Shown: positions 10,062 through 23,104, counted from the first letter of the stretch. The stretch: 64,000 nucleotides of DNA from Puccinellia tenuiflora (GCA_012064385.1 QRDG01000519.1:1788624-1852623), one strand, 5' to 3'. Program-made: numbers and translations. The notes: generated by a model not told the origin, from the sequence alone.

Positions 10062-13000
10062 TGTAATATCATGTAAATGCGTCAAATATCTATTACATCG
10101 AAGATACAGAAAAATAAACATTACAAGTTGCATAGCACAAGGCTAGAATAATACAAAGTTCAGTAGCGGAAATCATATAATAGCATGGAGCCCTCATCAT
10201 CTTCATGTGCCACAGGCAGACATGTTGGTTGCAGACTCGAAACCTATAGCGTTCCTTACTCATCGTCAGACGAACCTGCAACGATAAAAGCGTTGCAGCC
10301 AAAAATTGGTCAGAACCATTTGAATGGATCTGGCAAATGATACTTGTGGACTCATAAAGACAAACTTCTAACAACTACATGCATATCTGGCTGGTGGAGT
10401 TTCAAGGCTAGTTGCATAAAGCAAATTTTATCCTACTTTTTATAAAACCTTTTTCAATTTTGACTTAACATTATGAGACACTCCCATGGAACGCATCCAG
10501 TGTCTCATTTACCCGAGTTCACCCATCAAAATTTTATTTCTGAAATTGGAATGAATGAGATCTTCTGTCAACAACCTTATTTGGTCACTCGTGATTGTCC
10601 ATTACCGGGGACACGGCTATGATCATAGTTTAAATACTCTCGAGAGTTTGTGGCACTTTCCCCACTAGATTCGATCAACCCATTCTATCCTTAACCCTCA
10701 TTTAGTAAAAAGGAAAGGAGAAGATCAAGACGAGACTTTTCAGAAGTGTTTTCCCATGGTACTCTAGCGAGATCACTGCCGTCCTACCCCTCTACATCAT
10801 CAGATCTCACTGACCCAGGTCCACACAACGTACTCCGTCAAGACAGAGCCCATATGACTAGTGGTTGCACGGTCGGGCAAACAAACACGGTGTGACATTA
10901 ATCTCAAACCCTAGGTGGTCATCCACAAGTGTACATACTCAGGTTCACACCATGAAAATGGGTCTGAGTAGCCACTCAATGTCGCCTCCATCAACAAACC
11001 AATACCACCTAGGTAGTTCATTAATTTAGTAGAATTTTTCCTTAACTCAACTACAATAAAACACTTCATTTTTGCAGCAAGCCAATCTACTAAATTAATA
11101 TAGGTCACTAGTCAACTAAATCATGTGGCTATCCTGACAGGTTTACATAGCATATATATAGCAGTAGTGATAAGCCTATCATGCATACTATTGAAATAGT
11201 CTACCATGCAGATATAGTAAAATAGTAGGTCATTTATGCTGGAGTATCACTTGCCTTTTGAAACTTGTCGTTGCTCACACACTCTTTTCAACGTATGTCC
11301 TATCTCTCTGTTCAATCTATACAGTACAAACACATAGCAATCAACAAACAGTACAACAATCAAATAAAACAAATACAACATCAAATATGGGCAATAACAA
11401 TACAACTAGGTTGGTGGTCCAAGTTCAATACATGATCCAATATGCAAAAGGAATCAATGTATTTGGGGTTAGCCAATTTTGGTTCAGGGATGGTCTAGAG
11501 TCAAAATAGGATGAAGGGGTGATGTCCAAGGTTCTAAGTGTTGGTTTTTGTCTCTCTGGACAGAGGCAACTATTTGGGGTATTTTTCTAAAAGAAAACAA
11601 ATTAAAAAGATTTATAGAATTTAAACCATAACAAAAGTAATCAAATTGAGTCTCTGATTTTTAAATCATCAAAAGAAAGCCCAAAAAATATTATAAAACA
11701 GAGGAACTATATTGCACATATTTTAAGGTTTCTAAAGATATTTTTCTTGCAATTTTTGGACTTATAGAAATAAAGTTATGTTAAAATTACTCAAATCTCT
11801 CGTTGACCGCGGCGGCCGAGCCATGGTCGAGGATGAACACGGCGACTCAGGGCATCCCATGCTCCGTCGAGGATGGCCACGGCTCCCTGGTAGTCTGGAT
11901 TGGAGGACGGGGTGGTGAATTGGTGGCGGGGTGGCTCTGGAGAGGGGAATCGGCAGCAGACCGAGCGGCAGAGACGTGCTCGTCGTCGGCGCTCTGGAGC
12001 TCCCGAGGGGCTAATTCTGGCTGGGGAGGAGGCTTAGAGGGAGGGGGTGGTGGTGTGGCGGTCGAAGGGAGCCGGGGCTCCATTTTATAGCTCGCCGTGG
12101 TGGGGGTCCGGAAGAGGCTCGCGGCGAGGTGGCGGGACGGGGAGGCCGTGGCAGAGGGAGACGACGGACTTCGCATCGTCGGTGTAGCTCCCAGGCCGTG
12201 CTGTCGACGCGAAACCGGGGCCGGGGATAGGATCTGGGGGTGGCGTGGTGCTTGCGGGCGGTGGGGGTCCGGGCGGCCGTGGCGAGTCGACGGGCATCCC
12301 GTCGATGCTGTAGTGGGCGGCGCGCCGTCGGTGTAGCTGCAGGGCAAGCTGGACGACGGGATTCGCGGGGCGGTGGATAGGGTCGACGGGTACGGCGCGC
12401 TGTGCTAGCCACTGGCGAGGGGCGGGTCCCACGGCGGCGCTGTGCAGCGGCGCGTCGGCTAGTGGCCGACGGCGCACGGGAGAGGTGGCGGCGACGCGTG
12501 GCTCAGGGGGGGTGGTCGAGGGAGAGGAGGAGAAGCAGGGGGCGCAAGAGGAGCTCCGGGGTAGGCCAACGGCGACGACCAGGAACCGGCGGCGCCCGTC
12601 TGGCGTGGACATGCCAGCGGTGGCCACGGTTCTGGCCATGCCGACATCGGCATGGGCTTGTTTCTCTCAACCCGGGGCTCTATAAGAAAAACTGATCGCG
12701 TCACCAGATGCAAAATTGAATTTCCAACAAGTTTGTAGAAGAATTTTTTTCCAAATTCAAAACTTTGGTTATGCAAAAATTTCATCGAACACTTCTGATC
12801 CAAAATGGAAAATAGGTTTTGGGCATTTAAAATAAAAGCTATTTGGCCAGGAAAATTCACAGAGGTAGATATAGGTCCAGAGCATCTACCTTGTGGTTTT
12901 TGGGATTTTTGGAAAATGTTTAGTAGGGTTTCCAAAAATAACAAGGTTTAGGGCAGAAGGTAAAGTAGAGAAAATCTCCAAAATTTCTTTAGCCAAGTAT

Positions 13001-13436
13001 GGGATATTTTTGTATATTTGGGTCACATATTGGTCAGGGGTTCTCCCTGAATTTTTGGAGAATTTTTGAAGATGGTCTTGACATACTTCCTTTGGAGAGC
13101 TAGGGTTTTGGGGTTTTTTGGCAGAAAACAAATCAGGAAAAGTCAAATCTTTTCTTAACAAGTCACCAAATATTTTTGCATAAATGGGTTCTAACCTAGC
13201 TGGGGATCACTCTGGAATTTTTGGGGAATTTTTGAAGTCACCCTTGGCACACTTCCTTTGGAAGGCTAGGGTTTAGGTCTTTTTGCATTTAAAGAAAAGA
13301 TGGGTGTTTTGAGAATCTTGGGGGTTTTGGAAATGTAGGATAAAATGGAGGTGCCAAGATCAGAAGATCCAAATTCAAATCCAAATTTTGGTTTTGACAA
13401 GGAAATTTTTATAAGGCCAAAATTCGGGATGTGACA
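10062..13436 (-). repeat. Large LTR-like block, probably solo LTR
   Basis: Read on the minus strand the block begins TGTCACATCCCGAATTTTGG and ends ...CATGATATTACA, so it has TG...CA ends like an LTR. The right part (12700-13436) carries CTAGGGTTTTGGGG motifs seen in Triticeae Gypsy LTRs. The GC-rich stretch 11800-12680 has overlapping ORFs in several frames on both strands, which is expected from base composition and is not evidence of a gene. Flanking 5-bp duplications (CAAGA left, ACCTG right) do not match, so the ends may be eroded or the block composite. Without internal sequence it would be a solo LTR. Confidence 0.45.
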
Positions 13437-13610
13437 ACCTGATAACAGCATCTTCAGCCATTGAGTATTGAAGGTTTACCAGCTGCATGTACCACCTTGA
13501 CTATTGAGTGTTTACACACTCACTAACTGGCAGATTGCCTATAACCTAGTTTATATATAGGAGAGGCATATTAACACCAACCATATATCATACTTATTTC
13601 AGACCAAACC

Positions 13611-13965
13611 CTGACAACAACAGCACAACACAAGCACGAGTGTATGCATGATTCAGTTTCAGAACTAAAAAACATGTTTCAGATCATCAACCGGTCGGCT
13701 GCCCCTTTAAGAGTGTATGCATGATTCAGTTTCAGAACTGAAATACGTGTGTCGGATCATTTGGGGGGGGGGGGGATTTCTATTGCATCCCCTGGGAACA
13801 AGATCAGCTATTGAGTATTTCCCTGAGAACCTCGAACCCTAACGGCAACAACACAATATACAAGCACGAGTGTATGCAGGATTCAGTTTCAGAACTAAAT
13901 ACGTGCGTCATATCATTTGGTCAACCGGCCAGCTGCCCTTTTAACAAGATCATATCTAGTGTATG
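13611..13965 (+). repeat. Degenerate tandem repeat upstream of duplicate
   Basis: The motif GAGTGTATGCATGATTCAG occurs at 13638, 13711 and (one change) 13868, each followed by TTTCAGAACT and variants of an ACGTGTGTC..ATCATTTGG segment. A G-run lies at 13763-13775. No reading frame is maintained. It may be an expanded intron or promoter segment of the lost exonuclease paralogue. Confidence 0.6.
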
Positions 13966-13967
13966 CG

Positions 13968-14162
13968 AACGAAGTCGTGCTCTAATATGGTCAAGGTATA
14001 TTTGCTAACTAGTAGAACTGATTTGCGATGTCGGACATTTTCAAGTACGAAACAGAGGTAGTAGTGGGCTAGCCATATATAAGCATACTGAATTGTGTAG
14101 CACAGTGGCACAGCACAGACGCACAGTTGTATCAACTCATGAACGGTCTCGTGTTCGAGGTT
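13968..14162 (+). repeat. Exonuclease upstream region, second copy (truncated)
   Basis: This stretch is homologous to 5936-6150 (GAAGTCGTGCTCTAATATGG; CTAACTAGTAGAACTGATTTG; CTCGTGTTCGAGGTT). Similarity stops exactly where a Gypsy LTR starts (TGATACGTG at 14163). The coding part of this second copy is not found elsewhere in the window. Confidence 0.7.
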
Positions 14163-15290
14163 TGATACGTGTCAAACGTATCTATAATATTTATTGTTCC
14201 ATGCTACTTATATGTCATTGGTACATGTTTTTATTACTTAATTACATCATTTTTAGGCTTTTTGCCGGACTAACCTATTGACAAGATGCCCAGTGCCAGT
14301 TCCCTGTTTTTGCTATTTTCTATTTCAGAAAATTTTCTTCTGGAAATATTCTTGGAATTGGACGAAACTTTTTGGAGATTTTTTATTCGACGAGATAAAG
14401 ACCCGGACCAAAGGGGAGCCGGAGGGGCCACCCAGGGGCCAGGGGCGACCCCTGGCCGCGGCCAGTGGTGGGGCTGCGGGTGGGACCCGCCCCTGCCCCT
14501 GGACGCTGCCTCGGCCTCCCTCGATGCCTATAAAATCCCTTTTGACCTAAAACGTCAGGGGCGATGATTATTTTTCTAGAAACACATCCCGACGCTGCTG
14601 CCACCTCAAACCCTAGTTCGGCGAGATTCTGAAGCTGCTCCCTGTCGGAGGGGAGATCGATCCCGGAGGGCTCTACATCGCCATGCCTTCCACCGAGATG
14701 AAGTGTGAGTAGTTCCACCTTGGACTACGGGTCCATGGCAGTAGCTAGATGGTTGTCTCTCTCCCTTGTGCTTCATGTTTATGGTCTTGTGAGCTGACCT
14801 ACATGATCAAGATCGACTATTTGTAATGCTATATGATGTGTTTGTTGGGATCCGATGGATTATGAAGTTATGATCAGATTGTGCATGATTCTTATATGTT
14901 AATTTATGTTCTTGCATGCTCTCCGATATATGTAGTTGCTTTGGCCAAGTAATTGCGTGTGTCTCCAAGAGGGAGTATTTATGCTAGATAGTTGGTTCAT
15001 GCCCCCTTTTGTGCTTGGGCACGAGTGACAGAAACGTCTAAGTACGAGGGTGTGCTGTTGCGACTAAGGGTAAAACAGCGATGTTTATGTCTACGTGATT
15101 ATAAATGTTGATTACATCATACAATTTACTTAATACAATTGTCTCTTGCTTGCAACTTAATACCGATGGGTGACATGCTAGATAGCGATCCCTAGGTGGA
15201 CTTTTTAGACAAAGATGAAGTTGGATGGCGGTCTTTGTTCCTTGTTGTGATGCCTACATGAATATTACCATGAACATTCTGATATAGCTA
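14163..15290 (+). repeat. Gypsy LTR A (truncated 5' LTR)
   Basis: It starts TGATACGTGTCAAACGTATC and follows LTR B (16433-17734) closely until about 15285. There it switches directly to internal sequence, so the last ~200-300 bp of this LTR and most of the internal region were deleted. The small ORFs on both strands at 14278-14718 are LTR sequence and are repeated in LTR B. Confidence 0.75.
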
Positions 15291-16432
15291 GATTAAGTTC
15301 TATAGTCATTCTTGTTCCGGTAGCTGGTGCTTGTTTGCTTTGATATCTTTGCTAGCCAAAAACTCTGTACTGAGCGGGAATGCTGCTCGTGCATCCAAAC
15401 TCCTTGAGCCAAATATCTTTCCAGCAGTGTCCACCATACCTACCTATACATGGTATTTTGTGCCATTCCAAGTAAATTTGTCATGTGCTACCTTTAAAAC
15501 TTCAAAATACTCCAATTTGTGCCTCTGTTTTTAAGCTCATGAGGAACTAGTGAGGAAGTTTTGTTATATCCTGTGCAAGCAAGGTCATTTCCCCCCTTTC
15601 ATCTGGTGAGGATGGATTACGTGCTCACTTAAATTTGACGAGAGTTGGAAAGGGTTCCCAACCCAGAAAATATAAATTCAACATCATTAATATATCCTTC
15701 ACACAATGAACCTGAGAAATCGGTCAAACATTGGCTAGTGATAAACAAAGGAGAAAGAGGAATGTACTCATTCCTCTATGGGAGCCACTCTCTAAAAGCC
15801 TTGCTTGGTACGGGGGACTAACGGATTTCTTTGCTGTGGATTCATTGATGAAAGCATGCATATCTCAAAATCATTTTACTTCTGTTTAATAAAAATAAAA
15901 AGCTCTAGCACATGATTAATCTCTGCTTCCCTCTGCGAAGGGCCTTTCTTTTACTTTATGTTGAGTCAGTTTTCCTCTTCTTTCTATCTACTCAAAGCAA
16001 ACTTGCAACACTGACCCTGGGTGCAGTTGATTATATTGCATCTTTGTTCTTAATCAAGATTCTTTATGTTGACTTTATCTATAAGATAAGCTTGTTGAAA
16101 GTTGAAGCAATACTGAAACTTGCATCTTCCTTTGTGTTGACTTCAAACACTTTTCACAAGAAGATATTACCTTGAAGACTTTCATGTTATGATTAATCTT
16201 TATGTTTTCATGTCTCCAAAGTATTATTCATGGTTTTAGTTGAATGATGCAACTTGTTTACTCATTGTTTGCTTGATAATCAAATATAGACAATTGTTTT
16301 GGATCACTTTATTCATATCATAAGCTTTACATTACTGTTGATCAACGTTATGCTAGTAGCATGTCTCATCAAAATTATTTTTGTTTATCACTTACCTACT
16401 CGCGGACGAGTAGGAGTTAAGTTTGGGGATGT
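15291..16432 (+). mobile_element. Gypsy internal remnant (3' non-coding)
   Basis: The remnant resembles 1740-2810, including the GGTCATTTCCCCCCTTTCA segment and the polypurine tract GTTTGGGGATGT directly before LTR B. No polyprotein is left. Together with LTRs A and B it forms one deletion-derivative element in plus orientation. Confidence 0.75.
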
Positions 16433-17734
16433 TGATACGTGTCAAACGTATCTATAATTTTTGATTGTTCCATGCTACTTATATGTCATTGTAACATGTT
16501 TTCATTACTTAATTACATCATTTTTACGCTTTTTGTCAGACTAACCTATTGACAAGATACCCAGTGCCAGCTCCCTGTTTTTGCAATTTTCTATTTCAGA
16601 AAATTTACTTCTGGAAATATTTTTGAAATTGGTCGAAACTTTTTGGAGATATTTTATTCGACGAGATAAAGACCTGGACCAAAGGGGAGCTTGAGGGGCC
16701 ACCCAGGGGCCAGGGGCGACCCTGGCCGCGGCTTGAGGTGGGGCCGTAGGTGGAAACTGCCCCTGCACCCTGGACGCCGCCTCGGTCTCCCTCGACGCCT
16801 ATAAAATCCCTTTTGACCTAAAACGTCAGGGGTGACGATTATTTTTCCAGAAACACATCCCGACGCCGCCACCACCTCAAACCCTAGTTCGGGGAGATTC
16901 TGAAGCTGCTTCCGGCATGCTACCGGAGGGGAGATCGACCCCGGAGGGCTCTACATCTCAAACGGGATGAAGTGTGAGTAGTTCCACCTTGGACTACGGG
17001 TCCGTGGCAGTAGCTAGATGGTTGTCTCTCTCCCTTGTGCTTCATGTGTTATGGTCTTCTGAGCTGCCCTACATGATCAAGATCGACTATTTTGTAATGC
17101 TATATGATGTGTTTGTTGGGATCCGATGGATTATGAAGTTATGATCAGATTGTGCATGATTCTTATATGTTAATTTATGTTCTTGCATGCTCGCCGATGT
17201 GTGTAGTTGCTTTGGCCAAGTAACTGCGTGTATCTCCAAGAGGGAGTATTTACGCTAAATAGTTGGTTCATGCCCCCTTTTGTGCCTGGGCACGAGTGAC
17301 AAAAATGTCTAAGGACGAGGGCGTGCTATTGCGACTAAGGGTAAAAAATCGATGTTTATGTCTATGTGATTATAAATGTTGCTTACATCATACACTTTAC
17401 TTAATGCAATTGTTTGTTGCTTGCAACTTAATACCGATGGGTGACAGGCTGGATAGCGATCCCTAGGTGGACTTTTTATACAAAGATGCAGTTGGATGGT
17501 GATCTTTGTTCCTTGTTGTGATGCCTACATGAAAATTACCATGAACATTCTGATATAGCTATATGAAGTTTGTGTCATAATTCTATCAATTGCCCAGCTG
17601 TAATTTGTTTACCCTTCATATGAGTATTTTATTTTTTGGACAGACACTGCTAATGAACCCATGGCCCCCGTTCCATCTTTTTACATTGTTTACAACCTCA
17701 TTTACTTGCTTTCCATCATCAATTGCTCGATGGT
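16433..17734 (+). repeat. Gypsy LTR B (3' LTR, truncated)
   Basis: It starts TGATACGTGTCAAACGTATC immediately after a polypurine tract. Its expected end (GGGTCATCA) is missing because another LTR of the same type begins at 17735. Apart from the ends it is a near copy of LTR A. Confidence 0.75.
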
Positions 17735-18766
17735 TGATACGTGTTAAGTGTATCTATAATTTTTGATTGATCCATGCTAGTTTTGTGATGTTGTCACATG
17801 TTTTTATTATCATATTAATCATTTTTATGCATTTTGTTGGACTAACCTATTGACAAGATGCCTAGTGCCAGTTTCCTTTTTTTTGCTGTTTTTGTATTTC
17901 AGAAAGTCCACCATAAGAAATATCGTCGGATTGCGCTGAAAATTTACGGAGATTTTTTATGCGACGGAAGGAACCAGAGGACCAAAGGGCAGCCTGGGCG
18001 GCCACCCAGGGGCCACAGGCGGGTGGCAACCGCGGCCCCCTAGGACTCGCGGGTGGGGCCCGCCCCTGCCCTCTGGGCACCGCCTCGGCCCCTTCCGACG
18101 CCTATAAATTCCCTTTAACCCTAAAAACGACGGGACGGCCATTATTTTCCAGAGAAGTCATCCCGACGCGTCGTCATCTCAAACCCTAGTTCGGGGGTGA
18201 TTCTGAAGCAGATCCCGACACTCTGCCGGAGGGGAGATCGATCCCGGAGGGCTCTTCATCGCCATGCCTTACTCTGGGATGATTTGTGAGTAGTACCACC
18301 TTGGACCATGGGTCCATGGCAGTAGCTAGATGGTAGTCTCTCTCTCTTGTGCTTCATGTCTTATGATCTTGTGAGCTGACTAACATGATTAAGATTGATT
18401 TTTGAAATGCTATGTGATGTGTTTGCTGGGATCTGATGGATTATAAAGTTATGATCAGATTGTGCATGATTCTTATATGTTGATTTATGTTCTTGCATGC
18501 TCTCCGATGTGCATAGTTACTTTGGCCAAGTGATTGTGTGTATCTCCAAGAGAGGGTATTTATGCTAGATAGTGGGTTCATGCCCCTTTTTGTTCCTGGG
18601 CACGAGTGACAAAAACGTCTAAGGTTGAGGGTGTGCTGTTGCTACTAAGGGTAAAACAGCGGTGTTAATGTCTCTTTTGATATTAGTATTGCTTACTTCA
18701 TGCGCTTTACTCAATGCAAATGTCGGTTGCTTGCAACTTAATACCGATGGGTGACAGGCTGGATAG
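17735..18766 (+). repeat. Gypsy LTR C (partial)
   Basis: It starts TGATACGTGTTAAGTGTATC, is related to but more diverged from LTRs A and B, and is cut at about 18766 within the GGTGACAGGCTGGATAG motif by an oppositely oriented LTR. No internal domain belonging to it is present. Confidence 0.7.
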
Positions 18767-20287
18767 TTATGACCCACAAGTATAGGGGATCTATCGTAGT
18801 CCTTTCGATAAGTAAGAGTGTCGAACCCAACGAGGAGCAGAAGGTGTTGACAAGTAGTTTTCAACAAGGTTTCACTTCAGGCACTGAAAGAGAAATGTTT
18901 TTGGATTTTTGATTTAAAGAACAAATGAAGAACAAGTAAATAAAAGAGTGCTACAATAATTGCAGCAAATAGCCCAATCCTTTTAAGCTCAAAGGACAGG
19001 CCGGTTGTGTTGCTTATGAAGATTAAAACGTTCTCGAGGACACATGAGAGTTTCTGCCTAGCCAGATTCATTGCACGCCGGTGATTAACCTTCAATGTTT
19101 TGATAAAGTGCTGTGTGGGTCCACCTATGCTAATGCACCGCCCTTACTTGGACAAATACATACTTGTGATTAAACCCCTTGCAAGCATCAGCAACTACAA
19201 GAAAGTAATTAAGATAAAAACCTAACCACAGCCTTAAACTCCGAGACCCTACGCTCCCTAGTGCACTAGTTCACAAATTGGGGTTTAGGTTTTTGTCACT
19301 CCTGCAACCCTACCATAAGCAAACTAAATACACTATGCATTCCCCTAGGCCCTTTGAAAGGTGAAGTATCATGTAGTTGACGTTCACACGATACCACTAG
19401 AGGAATAACACCACAACATAAATCAAACCATTAAATATTACTCAACATTATGCAATTACTAGCAACTAGGCTTTCCCCATGTCCTCAAGAACCAAACGAA
19501 CTACTCACAAGACATCATATAGATCATGATCAGAGGTGATATGAATAAGGGTAACAATCTAATCGTAAAGATAATTCACCGATAAAACTCTCAAGCATCA
19601 ACTACAAGTGGTAATCAATACCCGGGATACGATTCCAATGAACTAATAACAAAACAATGACGATTGCTACAGCGGGATGAGATGGGACGGTGACGGTGAT
19701 GATGGTGCTGATGATGGAGATGGTGTTGATGATGATCCCGATGATGCTTGGCGTGATGGCGATGACGATGGCGGCGATTCCCCCCCTCCGGGAGGGAAAT
19801 TCCCCGGCAGATTTCTCCCTATCGGAGCTCTTCTTCTCTCTGTCTGGTTTCCGCCTCGTGGAGGCGGCGGAAAAATTCCTCTTCGATGCCCCCGAGGTTT
19901 TTAGGTCAAGGGTCAATAATACGCCGAAGGGGAGCCGGAGAGGGGACACAAGGACCAGGGGCGGGCCCCACCCTCAGCCCTAGGTAGGCCCGCGGCAGGG
20001 GGTCGCCCCTGCCCCCTGTTGCTCGCCTCTTCGCCCCCTTCTGGCTCCGTGACTTCTTTCCCGAAATATTACGCTCTGAATTTTCCTGGAATTTTTGGGG
20101 CTTCCGAAGTCAGGTGTCTTGACAGGTACTTTTCCAGCTGATTCCAGACTCCGGCGGATGCATCTCCAATAATTGCCAAACATGCAAAATGGGATAAAAT
20201 AACATAAGTATTGCATCATAATATGAAATATATCAATGAATAAAGATAAATTATGATGTAAAATAGTGATGCATAATGGACGTATCA
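18767..20287 (-). repeat. Gypsy LTR, minus orientation
   Basis: On the minus strand it runs from TGATACGTCC (ending at 20287) to CTTGTGGGTCATAA (18767). The flanking plus-strand ACTCCCCCAAGCTTAGAC at 20288 is the complement of a polypurine tract, so this is the 3' LTR of a minus-strand element. Length is about 1.5 kb. It is inserted in, or recombined with, LTR C. Confidence 0.8.
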
Positions 20288-22110
20288 ACTCCCCCAAGCT
20301 TAGACTCCGCTTGTCCCCAAGCAAAAAATGAACTCGGTAAACATGACCACAGGTTTATAGAGTGAAGTGTCTATAAATAAAGAATACGAACATGAAGCAT
20401 CAATATTTACTCATCAAACATATGTATATCTTAAACATCAACCTTTCTCTCATAAAGCTTCTCGAAGACAAGTAATGTAACTACAACATGTTAAGGTGAA
20501 AGAAGATAGAAACTTATTAAGCAAAGACAAAACGAGACTCCGCTTAAGAAACAATTATACTTATCAGCCCATATTTCAAGAAAGATTCATTTAAATGCTT
20601 CAACCATCAGGTCATCTTCCCACGAGTTGCAAATCGTCAAAGCTATATCCTTATAAAAGAGTTAGAACTGACATAAGAAAAATGAATAACTATCATGAGA
20701 CATATAAGACATAATGTAGATATCATACTTGCTTAACATCAAAATTCAACAATGTGGGTTTGCTTGTAGAAGGTAGAGGAAGTGGGTGAACTGACTCAAT
20801 AATAAGTAAAAGAGAGGCCCTTCGTAGAGGGAAGCAGGGATTAGTCATGTGCTAGAGCTTTTTGGTTTTTAAAACAGAAGTAAAATGATTTTGAGGTATG
20901 CAAGCTTTCGTCAACGACTTCACAACAGAGAAGCTATCTAGTCCCTCATAACAAGCAAGGTTTTTAGACTTGTGAGAGCAGCTGGCTCTTAGAAGAGCGA
21001 TTACGCTCTTCTTTCTCCTTGGTTTCACCACTGTCCAATGTTTGGGCTGATTTCTCAGATTTGCATTGTGCGGAGGAGAATTGTGAGTTATATTTATATT
21101 TTGCCTGAGCTGATCTCGGGTTGATTCAAGTGAAGATGTAATCCATCGACACCGGGTGAAAAGGGGGAAATGACCTTGCTCGTCACAAGTTATATCTAGC
21201 TCTCTACTGCCCCCTCATGAGCTTAAAAACAGAGGCACAAAGAGAAGTATTTGAAGTTTTAAAGGTAGCACATGACAAATTTACTTGGAATGGTAGGAAA
21301 TACCATGCAGGTAGATATGGTGGACTTAGCTGGCAAGAAAGTTTGGCTTCGGGGATTGGATGCACGAGTGAACCATACACTCAGTACAGGGCTTTAGGCT
21401 AGAAAGGCTTCAAAGCAAACAAACAATGTTGAGAGATGTAAATCAACTATGCTATCAAAAACAATATGTCAAACATGCAACATAAAGCTTATCATCACTG
21501 TCAGAAATAAATCTAATACAAAGGTGTATGAGCTGGAAGGTTCACAAGCATGTAAGACATATAAGATAGTGTATTTGCAATTAAATTCTTCTTCTCTACT
21601 CAAGCACCAAATCAATTATTGCAATTTAAACGAAGCCATGCTTATCAGTACCGAATAAACTTCTACTCATGCACCCAATGTCAAATCATTACTTACCACA
21701 AGATCAACAGATGAGAGAGATTGCCATGATAAAATATAAAGTACAGAAGAATAGAAGATACTTCTCATTTATATTCCATTATAGAAAACCACACACCAAC
21801 GGATACAAAGGACTCACAAGTAGTGACAAGACACTGTGCAAAACCATACTACAAGATAACTTCTCTACTCATGATACGACTCACAAGACCTTGAAAAATA
21901 AAAGACATAAGATAAAGATACTGGGGCACTCCCCCAAGCTTGGAATAAGCCAAGGGAGTGCCGTTACTCATAGTGCTCGAATTTATTCCCGCGGTGGAGA
22001 TGGAGGCACCACAGCCAGAGGTATTAAGAAGTATTGAAGACGTTGGTGAAGCTCCAGATTTTCTGCCTCTAGTATTGCAACTTCCGCTTTCAAGCAACGA
22101 AACTGCTCGC
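20288..22110 (-). mobile_element. Gypsy internal region, minus orientation
   Basis: This is the non-coding internal region of the minus-strand Gypsy element. The reverse complement shares segments with 1-2810 and 15291-16432, such as the AAATGACCTTGCTCGTCACA/GGGGGAAATGACC block near 21160. The motif ACTCCCCCAAGCTTGGAATA at about 21928 is typical of these elements. No gag-pol frame remains. It runs into the left part of the CACTA element around 22110-22140, whose own 5' end is therefore missing. Confidence 0.7.
21217..21402 (+). other. Antisense ORF in Gypsy internal region, second copy
   Basis: The 61-codon frame is antisense to its Gypsy host and aligns with the minus-strand ORF at 1694-1969 over about 55 residues (FEVLKVAHDKFTWNGRK; SWQESLASGIGCTS; QYRALG). 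The N-terminal MSLKTEAQ corresponds to a different frame there. Function unknown. Confidence 0.35.
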
Positions 22111-22774
22111 AGAACTAATCATCCGCAGAGGTGGGGCCAGCCCAGACAAGCTATTATCCCGGTTCATCATACGAACCGGTACTAAGGACTGGCCTTTAGT
22201 ACCGGTTGTTGTTACGGACCGGGACTAACTATTTTCCCTATATGTCATCTCCCATCCCCAACCCGCTCCCATCCCCAACCCGGCTGTGGCCATTTTTGAG
22301 CTCCGGGTTCATCACCATTTTCTTAACCTCTTCCTCTTCCAAGCTCGAGTTCGGCCCCTATTTTCCCACCATTTGTCAATCTTGGCGGCGCCTCATCTAT
22401 CAAAGGGTTAGCACTTCCGGTATTGTTTTTTAGCTCATTTTGGTGCTAGTTAGCTCATTTCATTTTTCTAGTGCTAGCTAGGTGTTTGATGAAATGCCTA
22501 AGTTAGGGATTTTATTTTTTTACATGCAATTTGAGCTCAAATTAAAGTATAATGTCTGGGTTTTACAGTTGTCCGGTGCCCGTCCTCACTGTCGTCGATC
22601 GCCCGCGCCATCCCGTCACCGGCACCACCTCGGTGAGTCTCTTGTTTTTATCCTTTTTAAAACTTATTTATATGGTTTAGATGCATAGCTATTACTTGCA
22701 TAATTATCTTACGTTTTTTTATATGTATAGTGTCATGGTTCTGATATCCGTCCCCGTCGGCCCTCGTCCGGTCT

Positions 22775-23104
22775 ATGACGATCCGGATGTCATTGAACTG
22801 GAAATTCCAACCGACCCTATTATGGAGTTTTTTTGAAAAAGAAAATAATGATTTGAAAGCAAAATTGGAAAGAAGTGAAAATCTTCGTCTCCAATGCCTA
22901 GAAGAGAAGATGAAATTGGAGCTCGAAATTGCCGACGTCGTCGATAAACACAAGATCAGGATGGATGCAATGCGCTTGAAGATTAGAAAGATTAGAAATT
23001 ATGCCATTCATAAAGAGGCTTGGTATCATTATGTTGTTGGTTCAATAGTTACCATAGTTGCGATTTTTATCGTATTTGTTGTTGGGTTTAAATTCTTTAG
23101 ATAG
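22775..23104 (+). CDS. CACTA-associated coiled-coil membrane ORF
   Basis: A 109-residue frame near the 5' side of the CACTA element. Residues ~20-75 are strongly charged and heptad-like (KENNDLKAKLERSEN, EEKMKLELEIADVVDKHK), predicting a coiled coil. Residues ~84-106 form one hydrophobic segment (VGSIVTIVAIFIVFVVGF), predicting a single membrane span close to the C-terminus, that is, a tail-anchored layout. From memory of related grass elements, a similar ORF often precedes the transposase exon, but no function is established. The first ~15 residues may be intron or UTR; the true start is uncertain. It is the least damaged frame in this transposon. Confidence 0.45.
   Translation: MTIRMSLNWKFQPTLLWSFFEKENNDLKAKLERSENLRLQCLEEKMKLELEIADVVDKHKIRMDAMRLKIRKIRNYAIHKEAWYHYVVGSIVTIVAIFIVFVVGFKFFR

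Noticed and set aside
12085..12639. Long minus-strand ORF (184 codons) in GC-rich DNA
   Set aside because: Several frames on both strands are open at the same time, as expected from high GC. No domain, and it lies within an LTR-like block.
14278..14718. Overlapping ORFs near 14.3-14.7 kb (repeated at 16.5-16.9 and 17.9-18.2 kb)
   Set aside because: They fall in the leader part of Gypsy LTRs and change frame between copies.
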